DNA of 64,000 nucleotides from Juglans regia (GCF_001411555.2 NC_049903.1:26114270-26178269); one strand, 5' to 3'; counted from the stretch's first letter, positions 45,878 to 59,279 are shown. Made by a program: numbers and translations. Notes: generated from the letters alone by a model not told the origin.

Positions 45878-46169
45878 AAAGTCGAGTGTTCACTACTCGC
45901 ACTTGCGATCTCAAGGACCACCCTGCTTACATAAGAATGTCTGTCCTCACCAATGCAATCGAGCTTCTCCCAACAAGTCAAAGTCAAGTGCTCGCTACAC
46001 TCGCACTTGGCTACCTCAAGGACCACATCACTTACATAAGGGTGTTTGTTCTCACCAGCGCGGTCGAGTTTCTCCCGCCGAAACAAAGTCAAGTGCTCGC
46101 TTCACTCTCACTTAGCGGTTCCAAGGACCACACCACTTACATAAGGGTGTCAATCCTCACCAGGTCCAT
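45878..46169. repeat. 103-bp tandem repeat, about 2.9 copies
   Basis: Units start at AAAGTC in 45878, 45980 and 46085 (periods 102 and 105 bp). They share AAGTGCTCGCT, CTCAAGGACCAC, CTTACATAAG and TCTCACCA. Both strands are open across the array: 113 residues on plus (45886-46227) and 82 on minus (45844-46092), each with a roughly 34-residue period. Such dual openness follows from the repeat and does not by itself show coding. Confidence 0.85.
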
Positions 46170-48890
46170 ACAAAAGCAACAAAGCACAAACCAAACAAGA
46201 TCAAAAGAACTCATATGCAAGGAATAAGCAAAGCCTACACAAAGGTCTAAATTAAAAAAAAATAGGCACTCTAAAAAGTGATACGAATTGAAGTGAAATC
46301 AACAAACAGGTAAGCGCCCACACTCAGGGAGCAGGATTATTTGCCTGAGGCAGAAAGGCGTCGGGCATCAGAACGGTGCCTATGGAGTCTAGCCACTAAT
46401 AGGTGTTGGCACTTGGCTGCACTGAACCCAGCTCAAGGAATGTGGATCTATCTTGAGCTGGCTCAACAAATAGTCCCTTGGCAACAAGCGACCAAGTGCC
46501 AGTCCGTCACCCCACACCCTGTCTCAAATGTGACGGGTTGTAGAGAGTTGGGGAGAGAACATCACAACCTTCTCCCGTGAAAATTCTAGCTTGGCCTCCA
46601 ACTACGTTATCTCTTGCCGAGACATGGCGAGTTCCTCTTATAAGACTGCCATGATGGTGTTAAGACGAGGTCACTCCCCCTAACAAACCCTTAGTTCCTT
46701 TGTCGTGGCCTCAAGTCGAGCATCCATCAGGGCTGCCTCATTGCGGTGAGCTTGGAACTCTGACTGAAGCATGGAGTGATAGGTGTGGCACCTCATTGCT
46801 CATGAAGGTCTAAGCGAGAGGATCCATGGTGCCAAGGATGCTGGCCAACAGTTAGCACCCAAGAGGGAATTGAAATAGGAATATAATTTTCTAAAGAGAA
46901 GTACACATGAATGATATTGTCTATGCAACGGAAGTTTAAGCAGAATACATTGTGATGACAACGCTAACTATTAAGTACAAGATACTAAGTTCCATGGCAA
47001 AAAGAAGACTCTCACCCTTCATTAAATCCCAAAAGATTAAATCATCCAAATTTACATAAAGTTAGTCGACATAAGGTGGCGGACCAATTATAGGATATTC
47101 ATTGTAATAGAAGGTACAAGGTAACTACGGCGGCTACTAATCTCCGTAATTAGGACTCGGGTAGCTTAGACTCTTCCTCCTCGAGCATTATGCCGGGATC
47201 TAGATCTGCATCAAAATCTATCGTCCCAAGAATGAAACTATACGTAGATTAGGTGGCTATGATAAGACTGCTAATGAGAGATAATGCTACCAAAGATGCT
47301 ATGAACACTTTCATGAAACGATTGGACGGACACATATTTGTGTGACGAGGAATCTCCCTCTCAAAAAATATGGGCACATACATAAGCATGGTGAGGAATC
47401 TCCTTCGGGGACGTTGACCTTTACTCTTATGCAAAGTACAGAAACATATTAGTATTAGTATAGAGAGCAATAATTCGTCCCCAATATAAGTATAAAACCC
47501 GTAAAAACCAGTATTCGGCATGTTTCAACCCCAGTAACAATCTTCCGCAACACAAGTTCTTATTACATATATATTCATCACACAGATATTCTTCACAAAG
47601 ATACTCGTTGCACTGGGGATGCTTCTACCCGACCAACCAACTCAAAAACACCAACACGTGATATGCCGGGAGATCCTACATCCCGACTATTAGGTGAGGT
47701 CAAATACGACATCGTTCCACTCCAATCTCCATGAGGAATTCTCCTTCTTATGTGAAGCACTTGTCAACGATTCCCATGAATGGGTCGGTGAATTCTCCAT
47801 CCCGTCCCATAATTATAGATTCACGCTACCGACTTCTCACACAGAGATATTGGGTTCCCACACAAGGATTCATATTCATGAATTAAAAACAGTTAACACA
47901 TTCAAACATTCAAAACATTGGAAATCAATGCATAAATATAGACATAAACATAACGATTAAAATATTTATTCATGCTTGTAGAATGGGGGAGAGAAGTTAC
48001 AGAGATAATGCAATGCCTCTTACTCACAACATTCACCCCACGTTACCCAGCATTGTCTTAGAAGCTAACCTACCTTCCTATGTTGGAAGTTCTTTCGTTG
48101 TCTCTCTGCTCCTTGCTTCCCGAATTAGTTGACTACAAGAGCTCTTTGGTGAATAAAGTCTCAAAAGTGAAATCCCGTCCCACATGTAGGTCCTTTAAAT
48201 AGTTGTCTGTTGTCCTTTCTAACTCTGGATCTGCAGTAAGGATTTTTTTTAATCCTTCCCTATCATACTGCAGAATGACGGAGACAGACTTCCAAGCATG
48301 GTCTGCATGCTTGGTCCTCTAACTTTCCTTGAAAGATGGTCTCGGTTATGGCTTGAGTCGTATTGCCACATTCAGACGACATGACCCATCAAGCCATCAT
48401 ATTTCATTGCATAACCACTTTGGATGTGACCTTTTGAATGGAGTGGGGCTTCTGTGTGCTGTTCAACCACTTTTCTGAGCACTTCCATGTACTTTTGAAA
48501 AGCTCCCTCACTTACATAGTCTCTTCAAGAATGTTATGCATCTTGGCGAGTAACTCTTTGTCTTGTCAGAATTACTGGCTTCCACGACCCCTTGTTCTCA
48601 CCTTCTCAGTAAGTAGCCATTTCGTGCTCGCCTTTAATGAAACAGCACACTTGTCTCCACTTCGCTCTGGGACGTGTTAGCCAAGTGTTTGCAAGGTGCT
48701 TGCTCGCCCATGTGTTGGACTGGCTCCACCTTGCAACGCTTGCTGCTAACTCCTTGAACCACTAGAGTATCCTTCCACTCAACTCCAAGATTGGTCTATC
48801 CCCTTTCGCGCCAGGCGATTCCTCACAATAGGCCTCGGCTTGCAGGGCCCTCTCTGTAAGTATCTAGCTTCATGAGCCATCCCCCTACTC
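46170..48890. other. Non-coding repetitive interior of the inverted-repeat unit
   Basis: Low-scoring DNA with short broken ORFs. From about 46850 to 48250 it reads like a minus-strand LTR remnant: a TTAGCACCCAAGAGG edge, repeated TATTCATCACACAGATATTC/TTCACAAAGATACTC words, GAGGAATCTCC words and SSR-like tracts. The termini are not resolved. 48250-48890 shows no recognised domain. Confidence 0.35.
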
Positions 48891-49101
48891 AGATCCGACG
48901 CGAAACTGGTGTTGAGGCCGCACTCCTAACTCCACTCATCTTCAGAAGATTAGGCTTGAGGCTATGTTGTGCCAACTCTTCCCTCTCTTCCACCAACTCG
49001 TAAAATAGTTTGTTTAGTTCCTTTTCTTGGTCACGGAGAAGTGTGCCCATCTTAGAGCAAGTTCCTACCAACTTCCTCTTCTCTACTTCCGAGCGCTGCA
49101 T
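48889..49101 (-). pseudogene. Possible transposon coiled-coil protein fragment
   Basis: The minus-strand open stretch of 70 residues includes KRKLVGTCSKMGTLLRDQE and ELVEEREELAQHSL, a charged, Leu-spaced pattern like a short coiled coil. Plant transposon-encoded proteins often have such regions. No start context or further domain is visible, and the surrounding frame is broken. I do not recognise the family. Confidence 0.3.
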
Positions 49102-49143
49102 GACTCACTTGGAACCCTCCATAAAGGACTAAGAAGAGCAAAC

Positions 49144-49884
49144 CTATTGCTCCAAGCCAGTAAAGGTCAGACTCCCCATCACCAAAACAACTGATTGGAA
49201 CAAACTAAAAAGGGAACACACAACGAAAATGAGGCGACCTATTGTAGAAAGGAAACATTGAAGGTCATGCATAGTCTTCTCCAACTGTGGAGTGGACGCA
49301 GAGAGGCCTTCCTGAGAATAATGTAGTACCCTTGAAGGATTGGCCTTGTCATCAGCATGGGGGGGAGGCGGCAGGCAACAATGTGGTCCACGCTCTGTCA
49401 ATTCCCTTGCTTTCTGCTTCCTCCAAAGGACCATCCCCAAGCAAAGACAAGCTGGAGGAAAGGAAGAAGGCATCAGCAACGCCTCCCCTTCTAGCCCCAA
49501 GGCTCGGGGAGGTCTCCACAGAAGCAGCGTCGATGTCTGGAGATGTGCCCTGCACATCCCCCTTCCCTCAGGAACTGGTGATGAAACTGGAAAAAGGTCG
49601 CTAGACACAACCTCAGGGTCCCCTGGTAAAGAGGAACTCACGCGAGGGACATCTTCTTGCCCCCACCAGTGTCCCCCGCCTCATTTGGGATAAAAACATC
49701 GCTGGGAGAATGGGAAAGAAGCCCAGAGGCAGTAAGCTTATGTTCCCCTCCTCACCGTGGAGAGCCTTCAAGGGGACACCAGAGCTCAACGATGACTGCT
49801 AAGATTGAGCATGAGTGCCAGAATGAGGCAATATGTTTGGCTGAGCCCCATAGAATTGTCTTCCCAGTTGACACCCACCGCTAG
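49144..49884. other. GC-richer stretch with overlapping ORFs, unidentified
   Basis: Open stretches overlap on both strands (165 residues minus at 49144-49641; 105 and 117 residues plus at 49287-49693). All are rich in Ser, Pro and Gly. No domain, signal peptide or conserved motif is recognisable. Because of its position inside the inverted-repeat unit it is more likely decayed transposon interior than a host gene. Confidence 0.35.
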
Positions 49885-50516
49885 AATCTACACCACTGTG
49901 GGTTCTGACAAAACCTAAGTCTCGCATCACCATATTGTCTTCCTCCCCTTAGTTAAGTATTTCTACTAGGTGATTAGGAAAGGTCATTGGGGGATTGCGA
50001 AATTGTGAGGTCCTTGTTTCGAACAAGGCTTCTTCCAAGACGCGAGCGGTCAACAGTGCAAAACAAGGCTTCTTCTGTTCTTTGAGAGCGAAGGGGTAGG
50101 ACTCTTCCAACTGCAAACAGGACTTTCTCCCTAGATGCCAAAGTATGGACACCCGATGAATCACGACCAATTCAAAGAAACCAGGAAGTGTTCTATGTTC
50201 TCCTGGAGAGGAGAGCATCGGTCATAGCCCCGTTTGGGTTTTCCCTAACCCATCGGTCTATGTTCTCCTACCTATACCCTTGGGGAAAGAGTCACAGTGA
50301 GAGAATTCCAGACTGGAACTCAAATGGCCCGAACAAAGAACTCGTCGTGACTCGCTTCACCTATAGGGAACTCCTAGCCGGCCCTAGAGACAAAGAGAAA
50401 CTTCTTGTTCCATTCTTTGATGTGTGAAAAGCGAGGTTTCAAGTGCGCCACCTTACGCTGTGGGAATGGACGAATTCACTGGCTATAAGATCAAGAAATT
50501 CATCATATGCTGGTTT

Positions 50517-50678
50517 AGAAGCTCCCGAACAAGGCAACACAACTGCAATATTCTCCAAGCATTGGCCAGACCTAGGAAGTTCAGAAGCTCTCGAACAAGG
50601 CAACGCAACCACAATATTCTCCAAGCATTGGCCAGACCTAGGAAGTCCAGAAGCTCTCGAACAAGGCGACAAAAGGGG
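50517..50678. repeat. 66-bp tandem repeat, about 2.5 copies
   Basis: Units start AGAAGCTC at 50517, 50583 and 50649. Each contains CGAACAAGGC, CAATATTCTCCAAGCATTGG and CCAGACCTAGGAAGT. The period is a multiple of three, so several frames stay open (a 22-residue repeat: EQGN, IFSKHWPDLGS on plus; LVRELLNFLGLANAWRIL on minus). The rest of 49885-51245 shows no identified domain. Confidence 0.85.
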
Positions 50679-51245
50679 ACCCGCAACCCTATGATAAACA
50701 TGCCGATATAAGGGGTGACCAGCCCAGCAAAACCCTCTATGTTGACTATGCCTTGGTAAGGAGCAAGCAAGATCAATTCGACAGAGTCCGAAATCCCATA
50801 CAAATCTTATAAAGTGTTTAGGTCGGCCAAAGTGGTGGCAGAGGACTAAAGGTTCCTGAACTCATCGATAGACACACGGACTGGGGGAGGAAAAATGGAC
50901 AGTACAACTAGAATCCATTTAGGGTTAGGGAGAGTTGGAGAGCAAAAAGCATCGGGCTAACAATGATGCGGAGTAACAAAGAAAGGTTGGAACAAGAGAA
51001 AGTACATGATAAAAGAAAGCGATAGTTGAAGTTCTATGCTTCTACCCAGGGTGACGCATGTCACCAATTGCAAGGTTGGACATACCAGTTTAGAGAAATG
51101 GGCAGCCTGATGAAACTTGGAGGAAAAAAGAACATATGGGATTTGCTCGGCCCAAGGGAAAGTAATAATAACAGTAGAACAACAAGATTGAAAAACAATG
51201 AGAGAGATAAATGAGGGAAATTCCCATCGCACGTGCACAATGAGA

Positions 51246-51890
51246 ATTTTCAGGATAACTAGTGGGCCTAAAAGCCAAACCAATCTTGTTGGACAAGTCC
51301 ATTGGGCCCGATGTACAAAGCAGGGAAGGTCATACAGGCAAGGTTCCATTGTCAGTTGCAGGGCATAAGTACCAAGGAAGAACCGTGGCCCATCCCTTCA
51401 CCCATAAGAAGTTCAGTCACAAAAAGCACGCCGATGAGCCCGCAGAGCTAATCTACCCTACTAGGAAAGAGCTTAATAAGATCTCCAAGAGTCATGCCAC
51501 AATAAATGCCCAAATAAGCAAAATCGGAAGGCATACCCGTATCTAGATGGACAAGCGGGAAGGCCAAGTAGGGTTATTACATTAAATGCAACAATGTGGT
51601 ACATCAAGAAGGAACAACAGTCAAGCTGCTGAGGAAGTAAGACTACTAGACCTCCAAAAGGAGGGTAAGTGAAACTCCCGACCAAGAAAGGAGTACAAAT
51701 AAGAAAGGAAAATGGAGCAAACGGTACGCTAACACACACTCTCTCTCTATAAAAAGGCCAGAAAATACTTTCTCCTAAACGATTAACTTAGACATCAAAG
51801 GTGCCCCTCGGCCAAAAAGGGGTCATCTGCATTTCACCCTCTAATTTTCAAGTTAGCAGCACCATTGGGGAGGGAACCAAATTTTGACCA
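51246..51890 (-). repeat. Right arm of a roughly 620-bp inverted repeat
   Basis: The inverted counterpart of 45252-45862, with matches extending from GGGAACCAAATTTTG (about 51878-51892) inward to GTTCCATTGTCAGTTGC (about 51345) and GTCCATTGGGCCCGATG. TATAAAAAGGCC at about 51749 would be a TATA-like site on the plus strand. The two arms are about 5.4 kb apart. Confidence 0.75.
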
Positions 51891-51892
51891 AG

Positions 51893-52827
51893 GAGGGTGG
51901 TGGAGCATGGTGGTTGTGGTTTTTTGAATGGGTGTATGAGCATTGTTTGGTGGTTGATTAGTTCATATGTAAGCTCTAGATCTCTTGCAAATACAAATGA
52001 AAAACATACAAAAACAAAGAAATAATGTATGAAAAGGACTAAAATGGAGTGGTAATGGTGGGTAGGTGTTGCTGCTATGTTCAAAAGGCTTGGATTCAGC
52101 CGACAATGGTGGCGAGTGAGGTTCACACACTTCTCATGTTTAGGCGCGTGAGGTTCACGACCGTTGCAAACTACTTGCTTCAAGTGTGAGAGTCAGATGG
52201 AAAACGAGTAGAAAGAGTAAGAGTGAGCTAGATAGAGTATAGTAAAGGGAATATAGGCAAAGAAATGAGGAGAGGGGAGTAGCCCTCACCCATTCGGATT
52301 TGGCTTGGGAAAGGGGGGTTTCTTCGTATTGTGACATTAGAGTTCGAAACAAAATGTTCTCCTATATTTTTTTAAATTTATAATTACAAAAGTCTAGTAC
52401 AACAAAGTGCACTATCTTATTTATGTTCTCTCGAAAATTCTGTCAAACCATGTATCCTGTTGCAAAATGATCCAAAGCAATTATCACTATTCAGCTACTA
52501 AAACAATCGTAAATAATAAGATCTTAATATCATAAACTAACAATAAGCTCTAGAAGATTCTTGAAAACCAGAAAGAGTGGAATGTTAACAGTAATTTATG
52601 GTAATGCTAGAAGAAGAATATCTTAGCATTCTTTGGACTTATGAGAATTCTCAAAAATTTTCATAATTTCATTATCAAATATCACTCAAATACAAAACAC
52701 TCTCAATTTCAAATTTTTTCAATTTTTCTTCTACTCATTACCTAATCATTATTCAAATAATAAAATCAATACTACTTTTACAAACTTCAAAGTAAAACAC
52801 AAAAGCAATACAATTTTTATAAACTTC
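51893..52827. other. Unassigned intergenic stretch with an AT-rich MITE-like end
   Basis: 51893-52350 holds unrecognised DNA with a minus-strand ORF rich in Ser, Leu and Phe. About 52600-52825 is AT-rich with CTCAAATACAAAACACTC and CCTAATCATTATTC words resembling local MITEs. No gene. Confidence 0.4.
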
Positions 52828-53249
52828 TGTAACACCCTACTTAATTAACTCCTGATTAACCCTTAAGTACTCTAGATTAGGCTTTTATGTTTGCGTTAAT
52901 CACTTTCATTAAGGTTGATAGTGGGATTAGCATTAATGTTGGTACTTAGTGTTAATAAGTTAAGAATTAGAGAAGCAAGCTCATTAGAAATTTTGGTGAG
53001 GCTTTTTAGGACCCAAGTGCATTCATGGGCCTAGCCCAACAAAACCTTGAACCAAGTCCTTAGGAAATCAAGACTAGTTTTGGCCAAAGTATAGGAAGGT
53101 TTAAGGCCTTTGGTGTAGATTGGACTCTTGGCCCTTTCCAAGCCCCTATGGCCCAAAGCCACGTTTGGATTCATTTTACCATTCAAAGACCAAAGGCCCT
53201 ATACACCATACCATTGGTTTTCTTCAGCCAAAATCACACTCAAAGTACC

Positions 53250-56200
53250 TGTAACAGCCCGCTAGAAATTCATTAGTAGAATTTCTATTGACTTCAGCCA
53301 AAATCACACTCAAAGTTTTATGAATCAACCAATCGCTCAAGTTTTAGTCTGTCATCATAATCAGTGTTATCACTCACTATGATGCTAGATTTATGAGTTT
53401 AATTATTTGAGATAGTTAGAAGTGTCAGAATGCGTTATGGTCTACGCCATTAGACTCAGTAGATTATTTAGGATTTATGGCACAATAGCCTATTTTTATA
53501 ATTCAGGACGAAATGTCTGTTGGAAATTTTAAAATTATTTTTAGAGGCACATCGGGATTGAATTTCGGTAAACGATTTTCACTATAGGTTAATATGGATA
53601 TTTAGAATTTTTCAGTACTAAGTCTATTATGTATTTTTTTGGAGTGACTAGTAACCTCGATAAGCGCACCCAGTGCAATGTTTTCAAAATCACAATGTGA
53701 AATGTCCAAATTAGGTTGGAGCAGTTTTATTTGGACACTTGAGAAGAGCCACACATAGTGAATAGTATTAGACACTTGGCACCATGAGGAACCATTAGAT
53801 GGATTTGTAAAGGAAGTCAAGGTGTGAGATCATGCCACCTAAGCAAAGCTATGTTTCATCTGATCAACTAAATTGTGCCAGACCAAAGAGGGTTTCAACC
53901 CTAGCAAAATCCTAAATGGTTGGAATCCAACTGAAACCCTAAAATTTTGGTTGAAATCAAAACCCTAAACGGTTTTCCCAAACCCTAAAGTTGACCTCCA
54001 AACCCTTTTTAATCCGATTTCTAGCATTGTGTAAAATCACTTGATTAAATCACTTCTACATGCTATTAATTAATCAAATCCATGTTATAACATCATTATC
54101 CAACCTTTTAAACCTTGAAAATTTGATTGGGCCAAGAAAAATTGGTTTTGGGCTTGATAGCATCTCAAACCCTAACCAAACTCCCTTTAAACCCCAAATT
54201 GAAACCCACTTGGTTGGGGCCCACCAAGGCCCATGAAATTGGCCACCTTGGCAATACTTCTTGGAGAAGTTTCCTCCCCCACATGGTAAACCATCCACTG
54301 CCATTGGCTACACCCAATAGTGCCTTGATGTGAAGAAGAAATCCACCCCATCAACCAACATCTCTCACAGCTACTGCAAGCAATCCATTCCTCTCACTAT
54401 TTTCCGCTTTATGTCACATAGGCAACTCCAATCAAGGGTCATTCAAGCCCACAACTTCCCCCTCCTAGAGTCTAAAGTCGTGCAAGGCACATTTCAATTC
54501 ATTTTATCACTTCTTCACCCCGTTTTTAGAGAGAAAACCCAAAAGAGCTCTCTCAGACAGATTTCTAGGTCTTTATGCGTGACCATTTTCAACCCTTTGT
54601 AATCATTTTCGCACAATGATTCCTTCACATAAGTTGTTCGTCTTTGAGTCTAGTTTCCCTATATATCGTATTAGTCTCATTACATAGAAAGGTCATTCTG
54701 GGCGTGAAACTGGAGAGTATGATATGTTTTGGAATTTTTGACCAAGCTAATGGATATATCATGGTCCGAAACTTTTATGGAGTGTTGCTAGCATGTGTTT
54801 ATGAATGTTCATTGAGGTTTTGTTACATGAATAAAGCTTTTGATGATAGATTTCCTTAGATTTAGAAACTTGAAAACTGGAAGTTGATAAACAGTTTTTG
54901 TTTTGTGAAAGTTGGAATATTTCGTGATTTGATATTATTCCAAAGGCTTTGATATTTTTATATGATGATCCTAAGCCTCTTATATACATGTTAGGATGTT
55001 ATTTTGAAGATATTTAGTATTAGTTTTAAAGGTATGATTTTTCTATGCCAGAGGATTTCGGTTGGGCCTAAGATTTGATGTTTTTGGGTTAGATCCATGT
55101 TTTATTGAGTTTTAGTCATGTGTTTTTAAGTTTGATGGTTGGATCTTCTTTAGGACACATTTGTAAACCATGATATGTTTTAATTTGAAGATCACATGTG
55201 TTTAAGCCATGGATCAAGAGATTGATCAAAGTTAGTGGAGAGAAAAGTTTATGTTTTGGACTAAGTTTAAAACCAAAAACTTCAAGTGTTGTTTTGTGGT
55301 TTTTGGGGACTTTTTTTTGATGATTTAAAGCATGATTGATCTTAGGATGATGTCATGAATATTTTAAAAGTAAGATTATATGTTTTTATTAAGGTCAAAA
55401 CTTGTGATTTAAGGGTTTACTTTTTGTTAAAAAGTTTGGGTCTTTTTACAAAATGTTTGGTGTTGATGATTAACTTTTCTTAATGGATATTTTAAGTGTA
55501 TTTTTAAACTTAGCATAGGAAGATCCTTGTTACAAAATTTTGGTTTAATCATGGGTTTTGAAGATGGAAAAAATTGCAACAAAAATCAAGAGAAATGTTC
55601 TATGAATGTTTCGGCCATTGTGAGTTTTCCATAGTTATGATTGGTTTTAAATTTTTCTGAGTTGTTATGTGAGTCTAGGACAAAATTTACATTCTTTATT
55701 TACATAAAGAATGTAAATTTTGGTAATTTTTGGAGTTAGGATGTGAAATCCTTAAGTTAGGGTAAAATAGTCATTTTCCCATATATAGAGAGCAAAATGG
55801 TAATTTTACTTTAAATTATCTCTTTTCACATTTCTAATTGTTAGTAATTAAAGTTCTAACTTTTAGAATATCCTCTTACAGTTCCTCGTGTTTTGCGCTT
55901 ATTCTCGGAGAGCGCGACAATCGAGATAAGTTAGCTCTTAACTTTCTATCAGTTTACTGTGTATGTGTGATGGGTAAGGGAATTACAGTTTATGTTCGTA
56001 TGTTGTTGTAGATGCCATGCCAACCATCACATGTTTATCTATTACATGAATTATTCTGTCACGAAAATCTTATCTGTTACATAATATATTCTATCACATG
56101 TTACTATCTGTTGCAAATATGTCACATTACGTATGTCATCTGTTACATATTATGCCATATTATGAAATATTGTATGTTATATGTTATGTCATGTCACGAA

Positions 56201-57794
56201 ATATTGTCTGTTACATGTACACCATGTTTTGAAATATTTTCTGTTACATTTATGTCTCAAAGTATGTCATGTTTGTCATCTTACGTTCATGTCACGTTAC
56301 GCTACGTCAGGACTTCTATCTTTTATGTCACATTCATGTCACGCCACGTTACGAAATGTCATGTATGTCAGTTAAGTTATTCATGTTAATCACGACCCTA
56401 AGCTCTAGGATGGGCTAATATCGTAGTGGAACTCATTTGTTCACGCTGGAGTGTCTAAATAGGTGTGAAATTCCTTAGGTTGACGAAGTATAGTCAACAG
56501 GTTGTGAATGGGGCCTAACTAGCTGGTCACCGGAGCGCGCCAGGCACTAACGTCGATGGAGCCATACATTATGTTATGTGTGTCCACAGCAAGTGTGGTA
56601 CAAACAATTCATAGGGCCACAACAACTGTGGAGCATACACTACATGAGGCACGACAATTGTGCCACGTAGAATACGTGGGGCCACAACAACTGTGTAGTA
56701 CGTATTAACGCACTCACAGCTAGTATAGACACCTGTGTTGTGATGCGGTAATCGATAGGGACACACAGCTCAAGGGGACCTATGTAGCACCCGTATGGTC
56801 ACTTTATGATTAAGTCTATTGAAAAATATTCCAAGTTCATGTATTTCACGTTCAAGTCATGTTTCACGTCATGTTATGTTTAAGTTTACATTCATGTCAA
56901 GTTTCGTTCATGTCAATCATGGTAACCCCATGAGATAAGATTACTCAAGCATGGTGACCCCATGAGATAAGAATATGTTTCAAGTTCATGTTTATATCAT
57001 GTTATGTTCAAGTTCACGTTCACGTTCACGTTATGTCATGTTCACGTTCACGTTATGTTATGTCATGCTCAGGTTCATGTTATGTTCAAGTTCGTGTTCA
57101 AATTATATATGTTCACGTTCATGCTATGTTTCTAATCCATGTTATGTTTTAAGTTCACGTACATGACATGTCACGTCAAGCTAAGTTTTAGTTTCAGTTC
57201 AAGTTATGTCATTTATGCCATGCTATAAGTCAAGTTATACTATGCTTACTTATGACTTTGATTATGCATTCATGCTTTTATTGCCATGCATGCATCTTTA
57301 ACCTATGTGAAAGTTTCCTGTTAACTTGCTGAGATTTGTAATCAAATCTCACTGTGGTAGTCTCAACTAACATTCCCCCCGAATAGTAGATCTTGTTACA
57401 GGATCTGAAGGAGAATCAGAAATTGACCAACTGGAAACGGTCGACTAAGCGACAGTGCGACTTAGATGTAGTTGCCTTAGGTTACTACTTGTATTTTGTG
57501 GAGTTCAATCTCCAGCACTCTTTTGTTCACAACCATTTTGGACTAGTGTTGTGATTTCAATTGTTTAGTATCTCTTTATGTATGAAGTATGTTGTAAGTA
57601 TTTGTGATATTATAAGTTTGGTGCATAGTACTGCTAAAAAAAAAAAACTATCTGCTACGAATATTGCATAATGCTATATGCATGTTAGGAACATTGCATC
57701 TTATACGTCATGAACGGGGACAGGTAACCTTGTGTTGCATGTCCCGATACTTCAGATGTCCGTCCGATCCCAAGCGGAATCTGTGGGCGTCACA
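53250..57794 (+). mobile_element. Solo LTR L7 (4.5 kb, gypsy-type) inside L6
   Basis: It begins TGTAACAGCCCGC and ends GGGCGTCACA, flanked by GTACC (left) and ATACC (right), a 5-bp duplication with one change. It is nearly colinear with the inverse of L2 (8579-13013). It holds the ATTTCACGTTC-type simple-repeat tract (56840-57240), the palindromic CCACAACAACTGTGG repeats (about 56580-56710), the core block (56390-56500) and the TGAGATTTG hairpin (57330-57351). A TTTACATTC/ATAAAGAATGTAAAT palindrome lies near 55690-55720. It encodes no protein. Confidence 0.87.
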
Positions 57795-59279
57795 ATACCC
57801 AACTTAAGTTTTGAAAATTGGCTAAGGCCATTAACCATCAAACATGAGGTTAGTGCACTTTAAGCTACGCTTTGAGGCTTAATCATGCTTAATATTTTCT
57901 TAAACTTTTTAATTCAAATTTTCTTGAATTAATACTCCCTTAAACCATGATTAAACCATGTTAATACTCTAGCTAAACCAATCTACATGTCATTAAGAAA
58001 AATGACATAACAAGCTCAAACCATGCTTCAATCGATTTTGTGCATTACCCTTTGTAATGCTTGGATGTTTTGCCCTTGGGCTCAATATTTTTGTGGGTTG
58101 TCTTGAAGGGTAATATGGTCCTTAAACATTTCATTAGAACCTCCCAAACTCAGTTTGAGCCTTGGAAAAAATTGGTCGCATCAACCAACTCAAATAACCA
58201 AACCGGGTGCACCTTGATCTAGTTTGTGTAGGAACCATTTGGATTGAATTTGAACCAGCCTCCTACCATGGATTGCACCACCACCCCACGCCAAGAATTA
58301 AACTTCATAATATCCCTAAAGATGTTACTGATCATTAATGATTAAAGAAAATCGCATATGCATGCTTTCATAAGGATCAATAGTTGAAAATACACATAGG
58401 GATAAACTAGGATGCATGCCACGGGTTGGGACTAATTGAATAAGTCTCACTTTGAATTTTGAAAATCTAAGGGCATAGATGGTTTTAAAATGCCAAAAAT
58501 ATAAAGTACATAAAATTTGGTTAAATTTGGAATTTGTTTGCAATTAGTGAAATTTATGGCCTAAATGATAATTTTTTAAAGTTTAGAGGTATTTTTGTAA
58601 ATACCCAATTTTTTTGAAGCCTTTGATTTTCAACCTATCCATAAGAGTATTAACCCTGACTTAGTATGTACATGCTTTACACAGCTACGACGGTAATTTT
58701 GAATTTCTCCGGAAATTTGTAAGTTGGCCTCTAACTTATACCTTGATAAATTATTTATGAATTATTGATAAATGTTCATTCATATTTCAATTATCATTTT
58801 GAGCATAAAATATCATGTTATATAATACATTAAGTGCACACTTATAGGACATGTGATATTTTTACCATTTTTAGGAGACTTACATCATGTTAGATGTTAT
58901 ATTTACCAATGCATTGAGAACAAGTCTATAGACAACGTAGTTTCAACGTAAGTTATACTACGGTCACTGGCAGGTACTCACAGTGCATATGTGGAACTGT
59001 GACGTTAGCACACGTTATGTTATTAATTAAGATAATGATGAAATTTCTATGAAGAAGTTATGTCTTTTCAAAAATGGTAACGAAATTATTTACTGAGTAA
59101 AAATCCGTGTCTCCATATTTTTAAAAGATGTTGAGGAATCTGGATGGGAGACATGTATACTAATTTTCTGCATCTCATGCATTGCATATTTATGATTTTT
59201 TATGATTGATTTATCTTTGCGTCAGTTAGTTGTTTAAGTTACTGAGATTTAAAGTAAATCTCACCCTTTGTTGGGACCA

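Noticed and set aside
49144..49693. Overlapping Ser/Pro-rich ORFs as a host gene
   Set aside because: Long frames are open on both strands in a GC-richer stretch, with no recognisable domain, inside a unit with inverted repeat ends. I cannot support coding on either strand.
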